This document shows, piece by piece, positions 1-5,216 of a stretch of 8,174 nt of DNA. Within the stretch, counting starts at the first letter, position 1; every line of letters begins with the position of its first letter. The stretch comes from Rhodospirillaceae bacterium (GTDB lineage: Bacteria; Pseudomonadota; Alphaproteobacteria; UBA7985): assembly GCA_002700865.1 (NCBI GenBank), contig PAFB01000022.1, positions 1 to 8,174 on the forward strand. Reading direction: 5' to 3'. The position numbers and the translations under genes are program-made. A model generated the notes under the pieces. The model did not search any database. It had not been told where the DNA came from and saw only the letters and a program-made list of their open reading frames with translations.

Positions 1-198
1 TCAGGACTCAGGGACAGACCATCGCGATGCGGCGACCGCCGTTCCGAAATCCAGCGCTGGGACCTGCGCGTCGGAAAAGCGGTCGGAATCGAAGGCTGGA
101 CCGTGGCCTTTGGTGCCGCTTGTGCTGCTGCCAAGGCTGAACTGTGTCGCGACGACGGCGCTTAGGATGAGCGCCAAAATGGAGAGTCTTTTGATCAT
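1..198 (-). CDS. Small secreted protein of unknown function
   Basis: A complete 65-residue reading frame; its TGA stop lies on the first three bases of the window, so it is not truncated. The N-terminus has the layout of a Sec signal peptide: Met-Ile-Lys-Arg, then a hydrophobic stretch of about 15 residues (Leu5 to Phe20), then a small-residue Gly/Ser/Thr-rich segment where cleavage could occur. There is no lipobox cysteine and no second membrane segment. The mature part would be only about 40 polar residues with no motif I recognise. A weak Shine-Dalgarno-like GGGA lies about six bases upstream of the ATG. It is 88 bases downstream of the AI-2E-family membrane protein on the same strand and could be transcribed with it. 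Function unknown; export to the periplasm is inferred from the signal peptide alone. Confidence 0.6.
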   Translation of the reverse strand: MIKRLSILALILSAVVATQFSLGSSTSGTKGHGPAFDSDRFSDAQVPALDFGTAVAASRWSVPES

Positions 199-286
199 GC
201 AGTCCCGGCAGCAATCCCTGTTCCACGGCCTTGTATGTGGCTCTCCAGAGTCAGGTCAGTGGGGAGGTCCAGCAGGGAAGGCCGGT

Positions 287-1438
287 TCAGGAATTCGGCT
301 TCTCCGAGCGCGTGGCGGCAGGCATGACCACGGGGCCAAATTCTTCCTCGACGCTGTCCCCGTTCTGACTGAGCAGCACGGCGATCCAGCGGGTGGCAGG
401 CACGGAGGCGAAGATAATCGCCATCATCACGGTTACTGGCACTGAAATCAGCATCCCAACCGGCCCCCACAGAAAGCCCCAGAACGACAGGGCCACAAGA
501 ATGATCAGCGGTGACAGGTTGAGTGAGGACCCCAGAAAGCGCGGCTCAAGGAAGGATCCGACGAACTGCTGAATCCCGATCAGCAGGCCCGTCACGATCA
601 GGATCACCCACGGGCTCACCTCCCAGAACTGCAGAACGGCCATGGCCACCGGCAGCATCACGGCGATAATCGACCCGACAACAGGGATAAAGTTCAGGAA
701 GAAAACCAGCATGGCCCAGACCGGGGCGTAGTTGATGTCGAAGACCAGCAGAATGATGTAGGCAAGAACGGCGGTGATCAGGCTCATCAGCGTTTTTACC
801 GCGAGGTAGGCCTGAATCTTCCGGCTGATCGCGCCGAGCATCTGGCGGGCCCGGGAGTAATCATCGTCATTGGGGAACAGGTGTCGCAGTTTGGCGCCAA
901 AGCGCTGATCCTCCACCAGCATAAAGGCAACGTAGATAACCACGATGACGAGGTTCTGCGTGACCAGCCGCAACTGACCGGCGAAATTGTTGGCGATGCC
1001 CAGAATGCGGTCAAACTGGTTTTGCAGGTTGATGTCGATGGTCACGCCTTCGGGCAGCAACCCTTGCACCAGCGCCAATAAGCGGTTGGCGTCGGCGACG
1101 TAGGTGGGGAAATCGCCGATCAACGAGGCAAAGCTGGTCAGCACAATGTTGATGACAAAGTATGCGATGAAGCCAATGACCAGCATCGACAGCAGCAAAG
1201 ACAGCCAGCGCGGCAGGGTGAAGGAACCCAGCTCAATACCGGCCATAAAGTCACGCAAGCTGGCAATGACATACCAAACCACAATCGCAAGCACCAAAGG
1301 CAGCAGAAACGGTCGACCCAGAGCCAGAGCAGAGACGACAATCGTCAGGATGAGAAAGGCGGCACCTATGGTCAGAACCGAAGCATTAACCGGCTTTTGA
1401 GGGTGATTTGTAGACATGGGGTCTCGTCGGGTTCGCAT
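287..1438 (-). CDS. AI-2E/PerM-family membrane transporter
   Basis: A 383-residue polytopic inner-membrane protein of the AI-2E transporter (PerM/YdiK/TqsA) family. Members are proposed to export small molecules such as autoinducer-2, or to act as ion or proton antiporters; the substrate here cannot be read from sequence. Hydrophobic segments lie at about residues 20-40, 43-61, 79-101, 160-175, 214-234, 238-270, 275-294 and 309-345. The usual soluble insertion lies at about 105-158. The conserved C-terminal signature is clear: Glu-Pro-Arg-Phe-Leu-Gly at 298-303, then Leu-Ser-Pro-Leu and Phe-Trp-Gly-Phe-Leu-Trp-Gly-Pro-Val-Gly-Met-Leu with Val-Pro-Val-Thr-Val (308-337). The tail is acidic (Glu364-366). 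I chose the ATG at 1438 because AGAGGGG lies ten bases upstream. An in-frame GTG at 1471 and an ATG at 1417 (MSTNHPQ) are alternatives with poorer ribosome-binding sites. It is divergent from qor. Confidence 0.88.
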   Translation of the reverse strand: MRTRRDPMSTNHPQKPVNASVLTIGAAFLILTIVVSALALGRPFLLPLVLAIVVWYVIASLRDFMAGIELGSFTLPRWLSLLLSMLVIGFIAYFVINIVLTSFASLIGDFPTYVADANRLLALVQGLLPEGVTIDINLQNQFDRILGIANNFAGQLRLVTQNLVIVVIYVAFMLVEDQRFGAKLRHLFPNDDDYSRARQMLGAISRKIQAYLAVKTLMSLITAVLAYIILLVFDINYAPVWAMLVFFLNFIPVVGSIIAVMLPVAMAVLQFWEVSPWVILIVTGLLIGIQQFVGSFLEPRFLGSSLNLSPLIILVALSFWGFLWGPVGMLISVPVTVMMAIIFASVPATRWIAVLLSQNGDSVEEEFGPVVMPAATRSEKPNS

Positions 1439-1589
1439 AATCCGGGTACCCCTCTTTTCGGTCCAAAGCACTAAACTTGCAACCGGGAACAGGGATGCTG
1501 ACGCTTTTTTGTGCGCGGTCTTTGGGGCAATATCGGGTCAATCCTGCTAACAAAAGACAAAATCACTGCTTTTTCTGAAAGGAAGTTCC
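1439..1589. promoter_or_regulatory. Divergent intergenic region between the AI-2E-family gene and qor
   Basis: Both flanking genes point away from this 151-base stretch, so it must carry promoters for each. It is more AT-rich towards qor. I found no convincing -35/-10 pair on either strand; the nearest on the plus strand is TTGTGC at 1509 with TATCGG 16 bases later, which is weak. No clear operator palindrome is visible. The promoter role is inferred from gene orientation alone. Confidence 0.45.
1578..1585 (+). promoter_or_regulatory. Ribosome-binding site of qor
   Basis: AAAGGAAG lies four to six bases before the ATG at 1590. It is a strong Shine-Dalgarno match that fixes the qor start. Confidence 0.8.
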
Positions 1590-2555
1590 ATGAGTAAGGC
1601 CGTTGTAATCCACCAGACAGGTGGCCGCGAAGTCCTGACAATCGAAGACCGCGAGGTTGGCATGCCCGGTCCGGGTCAGCTGCGCATCCGCAACACGCAC
1701 ATCGGCTTGAATTACATCGACGTGTATTTCCGCGAAGGCCTCTACGGAACGGATACTCCCTTTGTCCCCGGCGCAGAGGGCGCGGGCTATATCACCGATA
1801 TCGGTGAGGGCGTGAAAGGCTTTAAGGTCGGGGACCGGGTTGCCACCGTGGTGAACGGTGCCTATTGCGAAGAGCGCTTGGTCGAAGCCGACAAGGCCGT
1901 CATTCTGCCCGAAGAGGTGTCGAACGAAGCGGCAGCTGCGATTATGCTCAAGGGCATGACGGTGCAATATCTGTTCAAGCAGTCCTACGCCATTCAGCCC
2001 GGTCAGTCCTGCCTGTTCCATGCCGCCGCCGGGGGGGTTGGGTTGCTGGCCTGCCAATGGGCCAAGGCAATCAATGTCAAGCTGATCGGTACGGCGGGAA
2101 CGGGGGAAAAATGCCAGCTCGCTCTGGACCATGGAGCCGCACACTGCGTCAACTATCGCGACGAGGACTGGGTCGAGCAAGTCCGGGAGTTGTCGGGCGG
2201 TGGCGTGCCGGTGGTTTATGATTCTGTGGGCAAATCGACGGTCGAAGGATCGCTCGATTGCCTCAAGCCGCTGGGCTATTTCATCACTTTTGGCAATGCA
2301 TCAGGCCCTGTGCGCGATTTTTCTGCTGCAATGCTGGCTTCTCGGGGCTCTTTATACATGCAAAGACCAACTCTTTTCACGTATATTGCTTCACGGGCGC
2401 AACTTAATCGGGTTGCGGGGGATCTGTTCAATGTCGTTCGATCCGGTGACGTGAAACCCGTCATCGGGCGACGGCTCCCATTGGCCGAGGTCGCAGAAGC
2501 GCACCGCGGGTTGGAGGCCCGAGAAACAATCGGGTCGACCATATTGGAAGTATAG
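1590..2555 (+). CDS. qor: NADPH:quinone oxidoreductase (zeta-crystallin type)
   Basis: A 321-residue cytosolic medium-chain dehydrogenase/reductase of the quinone oxidoreductase class. These use NADPH to reduce quinones, in many cases by one electron, and are linked to handling of electrophiles and redox stress. It aligns from memory with E. coli Qor along its whole length. An N-terminal GroES-like domain (about 1-120) contains Gly-Ala-Glu-Gly-Ala-Gly at 61-66 and Gly-Asp-Arg-Val at 81-84. A Rossmann domain follows, with the cofactor loop Ala-Ala-Ala-Gly-Gly-Val-Gly at 145-151 and then Cys-Gln-Trp-Ala-Lys-Ala. Tyr-Asp-Ser-Val-Gly (210-214), Ser-Leu-Asp-Cys-Leu (221-225) and Phe-Gly-Asn-Ala-Ser-Gly (234-239) are also Qor hallmarks. 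The zinc ligands of alcohol dehydrogenases are absent, as expected for this subfamily. The stop is 14 bases before the natural mscL start, so the two genes are probably one transcript. Length is normal and the frame is intact. Confidence 0.93.
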   Translation: MSKAVVIHQTGGREVLTIEDREVGMPGPGQLRIRNTHIGLNYIDVYFREGLYGTDTPFVPGAEGAGYITDIGEGVKGFKVGDRVATVVNGAYCEERLVEADKAVILPEEVSNEAAAAIMLKGMTVQYLFKQSYAIQPGQSCLFHAAAGGVGLLACQWAKAINVKLIGTAGTGEKCQLALDHGAAHCVNYRDEDWVEQVRELSGGGVPVVYDSVGKSTVEGSLDCLKPLGYFITFGNASGPVRDFSAAMLASRGSLYMQRPTLFTYIASRAQLNRVAGDLFNVVRSGDVKPVIGRRLPLAEVAEAHRGLEARETIGSTILEV

Positions 2556-2569
2556 GAAGATCCTAACTC

Positions 2570-2608
2570 ATGATTTAAGAATTTCGCGAGTTTATTGAGC
2601 GCGGCAAT
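2570..2608 (+). other. mscL: Natural mscL start cut off by TAA at codon 3
   Basis: An AGGAAG ribosome-binding site (2554-2559) is followed ten bases later by ATG at 2570. The frame then reads Met-Ile-stop-Glu-Phe-Arg-Glu-Phe-Ile-Glu-Arg-Gly-Asn and continues in phase into the mscL body. Apart from the TAA at 2576-2578, this is the normal MscL N-terminal helix; E. coli has Ile-Lys-Glu-Phe-Arg-Glu-Phe at the same place. One base change explains it, for example CAA (Gln) or AAA (Lys) to TAA. As written, translation from this ATG gives a dipeptide. Either the gene is freshly inactivated, translation restarts downstream, or the base is a sequencing error. Confidence 0.85.
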
Positions 2609-2983
2609 GTGATTGAGCTTGCCGTTGCTTTTGTAATGGGCGTTGCCTTCAACGCCATCATCAAGTCGTTCGTCGCTGACATCATCATGCCGCTGGTTGG
2701 CTTCGTCACCGGTGGTATCGACTTTGCAAACCGCTTCATCGTTCTGGGTGCAGGCGAGTACGCAACGCTGGCCGAAGCTCAGGAAGCTGGAGCCGCGACA
2801 CTGAACTACGGTGTTTTCATCAACGCCATCATCGAGTTCCTGATCATTGCCTTCGTTCTGTTCATGATTGTGCGCACGTACAACCGCATGAAAAAGCAGG
2901 AGGAAGAGGCTCCAGCCGCTCCGGCCGAGCCACCACGTCAGGAAGTCCTGCTCGAAGAAATTCGCGACGCGTTGCAAAAGTAA
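2609..2983 (+). CDS. mscL: Large-conductance mechanosensitive channel MscL, N-terminus interrupted
   Basis: MscL forms a homopentameric inner-membrane pore that opens under high membrane tension and releases solutes during hypo-osmotic shock. The open part given here begins at a GTG (Val14 of the natural frame) and encodes 124 residues; with the 13 upstream codons the gene would be 137 codons, normal for the family. Visible are TM1 (from Leu17 of the natural frame, through the Val-Ala-Asp-Ile-Ile-Met-Pro segment), the Gly-Gly-Ile-Asp-Phe start of the periplasmic loop, TM2 beginning Tyr-Gly-Val-Phe-Ile-Asn, a basic segment after TM2, and a C-terminal helix Glu-Val-Leu-Leu-Glu-Glu-Ile-Arg. The position of E. 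coli gate residue Gly22 is Ala here. Starting at GTG 2609 would remove the N-terminal amphipathic helix, which is important for gating, and no good ribosome-binding site precedes it. Function of the product is therefore doubtful, although the rest of the gene shows no decay. It lies downstream of qor and ends in a strong terminator. Confidence 0.85.
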   Translation: MIELAVAFVMGVAFNAIIKSFVADIIMPLVGFVTGGIDFANRFIVLGAGEYATLAEAQEAGAATLNYGVFINAIIEFLIIAFVLFMIVRTYNRMKKQEEEAPAAPAEPPRQEVLLEEIRDALQK

Positions 2984-3014
2984 GCAAGCGCCCAAGGCTT
3001 CTAAACCAGCCACC

Positions 3015-3046
3015 AAAAAGGGAGCCCCCACGGCTCCCTTTTTTTT
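3015..3046 (+). terminator. Rho-independent terminator of qor-mscL
   Basis: A perfect 7-bp stem GGGAGCC / GGCTCCC (3020-3026 and 3032-3038) with a five-base loop is followed by eight T residues (3039-3046). Five A residues before the stem can pair with the T tract, so it may also work on the minus strand for the convergent gene. It begins 31 bases after the mscL stop codon. Confidence 0.92.
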
Positions 3047-3099
3047 GGCATTTATGTTCTAGGACAGGACTCTCATTCGACGGGCCTAACTGAGCGAAA

Positions 3100-3116
3100 T
3101 TCAAGGTATTCTTGAA
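3100..3116. promoter_or_regulatory. Palindrome overlapping a possible -35 box
   Basis: TTCAAG, five bases, CTTGAA is a perfect 6+6 inverted repeat. Its right arm overlaps TTGAAC (3112-3117), the best -35-like hexamer in this intergenic region, so it could be an operator for the promoter proposed next to it. I do not recognise it as the site of a known regulator. Confidence 0.35.
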
Positions 3117-3141
3117 CAATCGTGTTTCTTTTATTTATCGT
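3112..3141 (+). promoter_or_regulatory. Possible promoter for the 3143-3225 element
   Basis: TTGAAC at 3112-3117 is followed, after 16 to 18 bases of AT-rich sequence, by TTTATC (3134-3139) or TATCGT (3136-3141), each a partial -10 match. Transcription would start near 3145, almost exactly at the left arm of the inverted repeat. That coincidence is the main support; the boxes themselves are only moderate matches. Confidence 0.3.
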
Positions 3142-3142
3142 C

Positions 3143-3225
3143 TAGGTGGCCATGCACTGGATAAAGCCAGAGTAACCTAGCGGTTGCAGGCGCAAAGACG
3201 CAATCATGGCCCAGGGGGCCACCTA
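3143..3225 (+). ncRNA. Candidate structured RNA, family unknown
   Basis: Perfect 9-base arms TAGGTGGCC (3143-3151) and GGCCACCTA (3217-3225) close an 83-base element. Inside are CTGG/CCAG (3157-3160 with 3167-3170, loop ATAAAG), GTAACC/GGTTGC (3172-3177 with 3182-3187, four-base loop, one G-U pair) and GCG/CGC (3190-3192 with 3199-3201). Two alternative pairings compete for the closing arms: GGCCATG with CATGGCC (3148-3154 with 3205-3211) and a local GGCCC/GGGCC hairpin (3208-3212 with 3216-3220). A seven-codon frame starting ATG 3152, behind AGGTGG, lies in the left arm. The element sits between convergent genes, so it is not an obvious leader of either. It is not a tRNA and I could not match it to a known riboswitch. 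The minus strand would fold almost as well, so the strand is uncertain. Confidence 0.35.
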
Positions 3226-3273
3226 ATTTCCCTCAAAATCTTGAAGCGCCCTTTTCGGGCTGTGCCGATCTGC

Positions 3274-3621
3274 TTAGGAGACGGCTTGCACGCTGAACGA
3301 GACGACCAGCGCTTCGGGCTTTGCGAGGATTTCGACCGGTTGGCCATTGTCGTCCGCGCCTTCGATCAAAACGTGCTCGGAACTCGTCGCAGCGAGGCGG
3401 ATCATGATGAAGGGCGCTGGGTGGCCGGCGATGTGGACCAGCATGCGCTGGCCCTGCGTCAGCTTTTGCGCAAAGGCCGAGGCGCGCTCACCGATCAGGG
3501 CCGTTGCTGCCTGTGCCGGGGAACTTTCGTCGTAGCCCTTGCCGGAGGATACTTCCTGCGGCTTTCCTGCGCGCAGGCGGGGTTTAGTCGTGGGCTTCAG
3601 CGGGGGAGTGTCGTCGCTCAT
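3274..3621 (-). CDS. Conserved-looking hypothetical protein coupled to glpK
   Basis: A 115-residue protein I do not recognise. The ATG at 3621 shares bases with the glpK stop (ATGA), and GGGGAG lies six bases upstream, so this start is preferred over an in-frame ATG at 3666 that would overlap glpK by 49 bases. The first 40 or so residues are Pro/Lys/Ser/Thr-rich and probably disordered. A short Ala-rich helix follows (about 38-55, with Ala-Thr-Ala-Leu-Ile-Gly-Glu-Arg). The last 55 residues alternate hydrophobic and polar in a beta-strand pattern (Met-Leu-Val-His-Ile; Phe-Ile-Met-Ile-Arg-Leu; His-Val-Leu-Ile-Glu-Gly; Ala-Leu-Val-Val-Ser-Phe), compatible with a small beta barrel. There is no signal peptide or membrane segment, so it is cytoplasmic. 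Translational coupling to glpK suggests a shared need, but no function should be assigned. Confidence 0.72.
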   Translation of the reverse strand: MSDDTPPLKPTTKPRLRAGKPQEVSSGKGYDESSPAQAATALIGERASAFAQKLTQGQRMLVHIAGHPAPFIMIRLAATSSEHVLIEGADDNGQPVEILAKPEALVVSFSVQAVS

Positions 3622-5117
3622 CCTTGGCTCCCCGCGCTCAAGGTACGGCTGACGGCTTCGTTCCACAGGGCGATTTTCCGAGACCGCCGTTCTGCGGGCC
3701 AGTGGGGGCTAAAGCTGCGATCCAGTTTCCAGCGCTGGGCAAAGTCGTCCTGTCCGCCATAGAACCCGACATGTGCGCCCGCAAGATAGGCCACGCCCAG
3801 GGCCGTGGTCTCCGTCACCATCGGGCGCTCAACCGGGGCATTGAGCACGTCGGCGAGGCACTGCATGGTCCAGTCGCTCGCTGTCATACCGCCGTCAACG
3901 CGCAGGATGGTTTCGCTGGCGTCACTCCAGTCAGCTTTCATGGCGGTCAACAGGTCGTTGGTCTGGAAGCACACAGCTTCCAGCGCCGCGCGGGCAAACT
4001 CGCGCGGGCCTGAGTTTCGGGTCAGGCCAAAGACCGCGCCGCGGGCTTCGCTGTCCCAGTGCGGGGCTCCCAGGCCGGTGAAGGCGGGAACCAGAACCAC
4101 GTCCTGCTCGTCGTCTGCCGCATCGGCCATCTCGCCCGATTGCGCGGCGTGCTCAAGGATGCCCAGACCGTCGCGCAGCCACTGTACCGCCGCACCCGCA
4201 ATGAAGATCGAACCCTCCAGTGCGTAAGTCGGCTGGCCGTTCAGGCGGTAGGCTAGCGTGGTCAGCAGGCGGTTTTTGGAAGGAATGGCTGTCGCACCGG
4301 TATTGAGCACAGCAAAGCAGCCCGTGCCGTAGGTTGATTTGAGCATGCCGGGCTGGAAACAGCCCTGACCGACCACGGCGGCGTGCTGGTCTCCCGCCAT
4401 GGCCGTAACAGGCACGGCAGCGCCGCCACCCAGCACGGTCGTCGTGCCGAATTCTGCGGCGTTGTCGCAAACCTCGGGCAGGATGGCTCTTGGAATGTCG
4501 AGCAGGGACAGCAACTCGCTGTCCCAGTCCTGGTCGTGGATGTTGAACAGCAGCGTACGGCAGGCATTGGTCGCGTCGGTCCGGTGAGCCGTGCCGCTGG
4601 TCAGCTTGTACAGCAACCATGTGTCCACGGTACCAAAGGCCAGTTCCCCCGCCTCAGCCCGTGCCCGCGCGCCCTCGACATTGTCCAGCAGCCATTTGAG
4701 TTTGGTGCCAGAGAAGTAGGGATCGAGCAGCAGGCCCGTTTTTGCCGTAACCATGGCTTCCATGCCCCGCGCCTTGAGGTCGGCGCACAGGTCCGCGGTG
4801 CGTCGGTCTTGCCAGACAATGGCCTGATGTACGGGTGCGCCGGTAGCCCGGTCCCACAGGACGACGGTTTCTCGCTGGTTGGTGATGCCGATGGCTGCAA
4901 GGTCGCTGGCGGTCAGGCCGGCGTCACGCAGGGCTTGGGTGGCGACCTCCACAACAGAATCCCAGATTTCGCTGGCGTCGTGCTCGACCCAGCCGGATTT
5001 GGGGTAAAACTGCGTGAATTCCTTTTGCGCGACCCCCAGAACATCGAAATCCGCACCGAACAAGATAGCGCGACTGCTGGTCGTGCCCTGGTCAATGGCC
5101 ATGACGGCTTGAGCCAT
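3618..5117 (-). CDS. glpK: Glycerol kinase
   Basis: Cytosolic FGGY-family kinase that phosphorylates glycerol with ATP to sn-glycerol 3-phosphate, the entry step for glycerol use and phospholipid precursor supply. The 499 residues match the usual length. The N-terminal phosphate loop is Asp-Gln-Gly-Thr-Thr-Ser-Ser-Arg at 9-16. Glycerol-binding Arg82-Glu83 lie in Asn-Gln-Arg-Glu-Thr, and Tyr134 begins FGGY signature 1 (134-146, Gly-Thr-Lys-Leu-Lys-Trp-Leu). The catalytic base is Asp243 in Ala-Gly-Asp-Gln, with Tyr-Gly-Thr-Gly-Cys-Phe at 263-268 and FGGY signature 2 at 360-380. GGGAGGA, seven bases before the ATG, is an excellent ribosome-binding site. The loop carrying the fructose-1,6-bisphosphate-binding Arg of the E. 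coli enzyme reads Gly-Gly-Ala-Ala-Val-Pro (231-236), so that allosteric Arg is missing. The PTS-phosphorylated His of Firmicutes enzymes is not visible either. It is followed by a stop/start-overlapping small gene and preceded, after 99 bases, by the acyl-CoA dehydrogenase. Confidence 0.96.
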   Translation of the reverse strand: MAQAVMAIDQGTTSSRAILFGADFDVLGVAQKEFTQFYPKSGWVEHDASEIWDSVVEVATQALRDAGLTASDLAAIGITNQRETVVLWDRATGAPVHQAIVWQDRRTADLCADLKARGMEAMVTAKTGLLLDPYFSGTKLKWLLDNVEGARARAEAGELAFGTVDTWLLYKLTSGTAHRTDATNACRTLLFNIHDQDWDSELLSLLDIPRAILPEVCDNAAEFGTTTVLGGGAAVPVTAMAGDQHAAVVGQGCFQPGMLKSTYGTGCFAVLNTGATAIPSKNRLLTTLAYRLNGQPTYALEGSIFIAGAAVQWLRDGLGILEHAAQSGEMADAADDEQDVVLVPAFTGLGAPHWDSEARGAVFGLTRNSGPREFARAALEAVCFQTNDLLTAMKADWSDASETILRVDGGMTASDWTMQCLADVLNAPVERPMVTETTALGVAYLAGAHVGFYGGQDDFAQRWKLDRSFSPHWPAERRSRKIALWNEAVSRTLSAGSQG

Positions 5118-5216
5118 AAGGCTGTCCTCCCGATAACACTTTGGTTGGTCGGTACACTAAGGGCAGCGCCGGTCAAGAACCAGTGCGCAGATGGGTTTTT
5201 GGTGGCTTTTCGCGGG
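5118..5216 (-). promoter_or_regulatory. Gap between acyl-CoA dehydrogenase gene and glpK
   Basis: This 99-base gap is long enough for a glpK promoter. A TTGACC (5171-5176, minus strand) resembles a -35 box, but no matching -10 is found 16 to 18 bases away. No terminator hairpin with a T tract follows the dehydrogenase stop, so read-through transcription into glpK is possible. The only firm element is the glpK ribosome-binding site at its end. Confidence 0.25.

Larger units (their letters stand above)
3047..3273. other. Convergent intergenic region
   Basis: The 227 bases between the mscL terminator and the stop of the minus-strand hypothetical gene contain no credible protein gene. They hold the palindrome, possible promoter and hairpin-rich element listed separately. 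A weak GCCC/GGGC hairpin with a five-base loop (3248-3260) lies 13 bases past the minus-strand stop codon. It could help terminate that transcript but lacks a good T tract. Confidence 0.6.

Noticed and set aside
1563..2180. A 205-codon open frame on the minus strand
   Set aside because: Antisense to the first half of qor, which is recognised along its whole length; no domain is seen in the antisense translation.
2570..2608. Stop-codon recoding at the mscL TAA
   Set aside because: Known bacterial recoding for selenocysteine or pyrrolysine uses UGA or UAG, not UAA, and no recoding structure is apparent; substitution, error or restart is simpler.
2276..3031. A 251-codon open frame on the minus strand
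   Set aside because: It runs antisense across the end of qor, mscL and into its terminator, and shows no recognisable domain.
3155..3212. A cyclic-di-GMP-I riboswitch, because of a GCGCAAAG stretch and a GCAC start
   Set aside because: The conserved blocks of that family are not present in the right order, the tetraloop-receptor pairing is missing, and no gene follows on that strand.
3143..3225. A tRNA, because of the closing stem with three inner hairpins
   Set aside because: There is no T-loop consensus, no seven-base anticodon loop on a five-base stem, and no CCA or discriminator layout.
3184..3762. A 192-codon open frame on the plus strand
   Set aside because: Antisense to the 115-residue gene and the end of glpK, with a good minus-strand start/stop overlap contradicting it.
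5171..5176. TTGACC on the minus strand as the -35 box of a glpK promoter
   Set aside because: No reasonable -10 hexamer lies 16 to 18 bases downstream; recorded only as a weak possibility in the gap entry.
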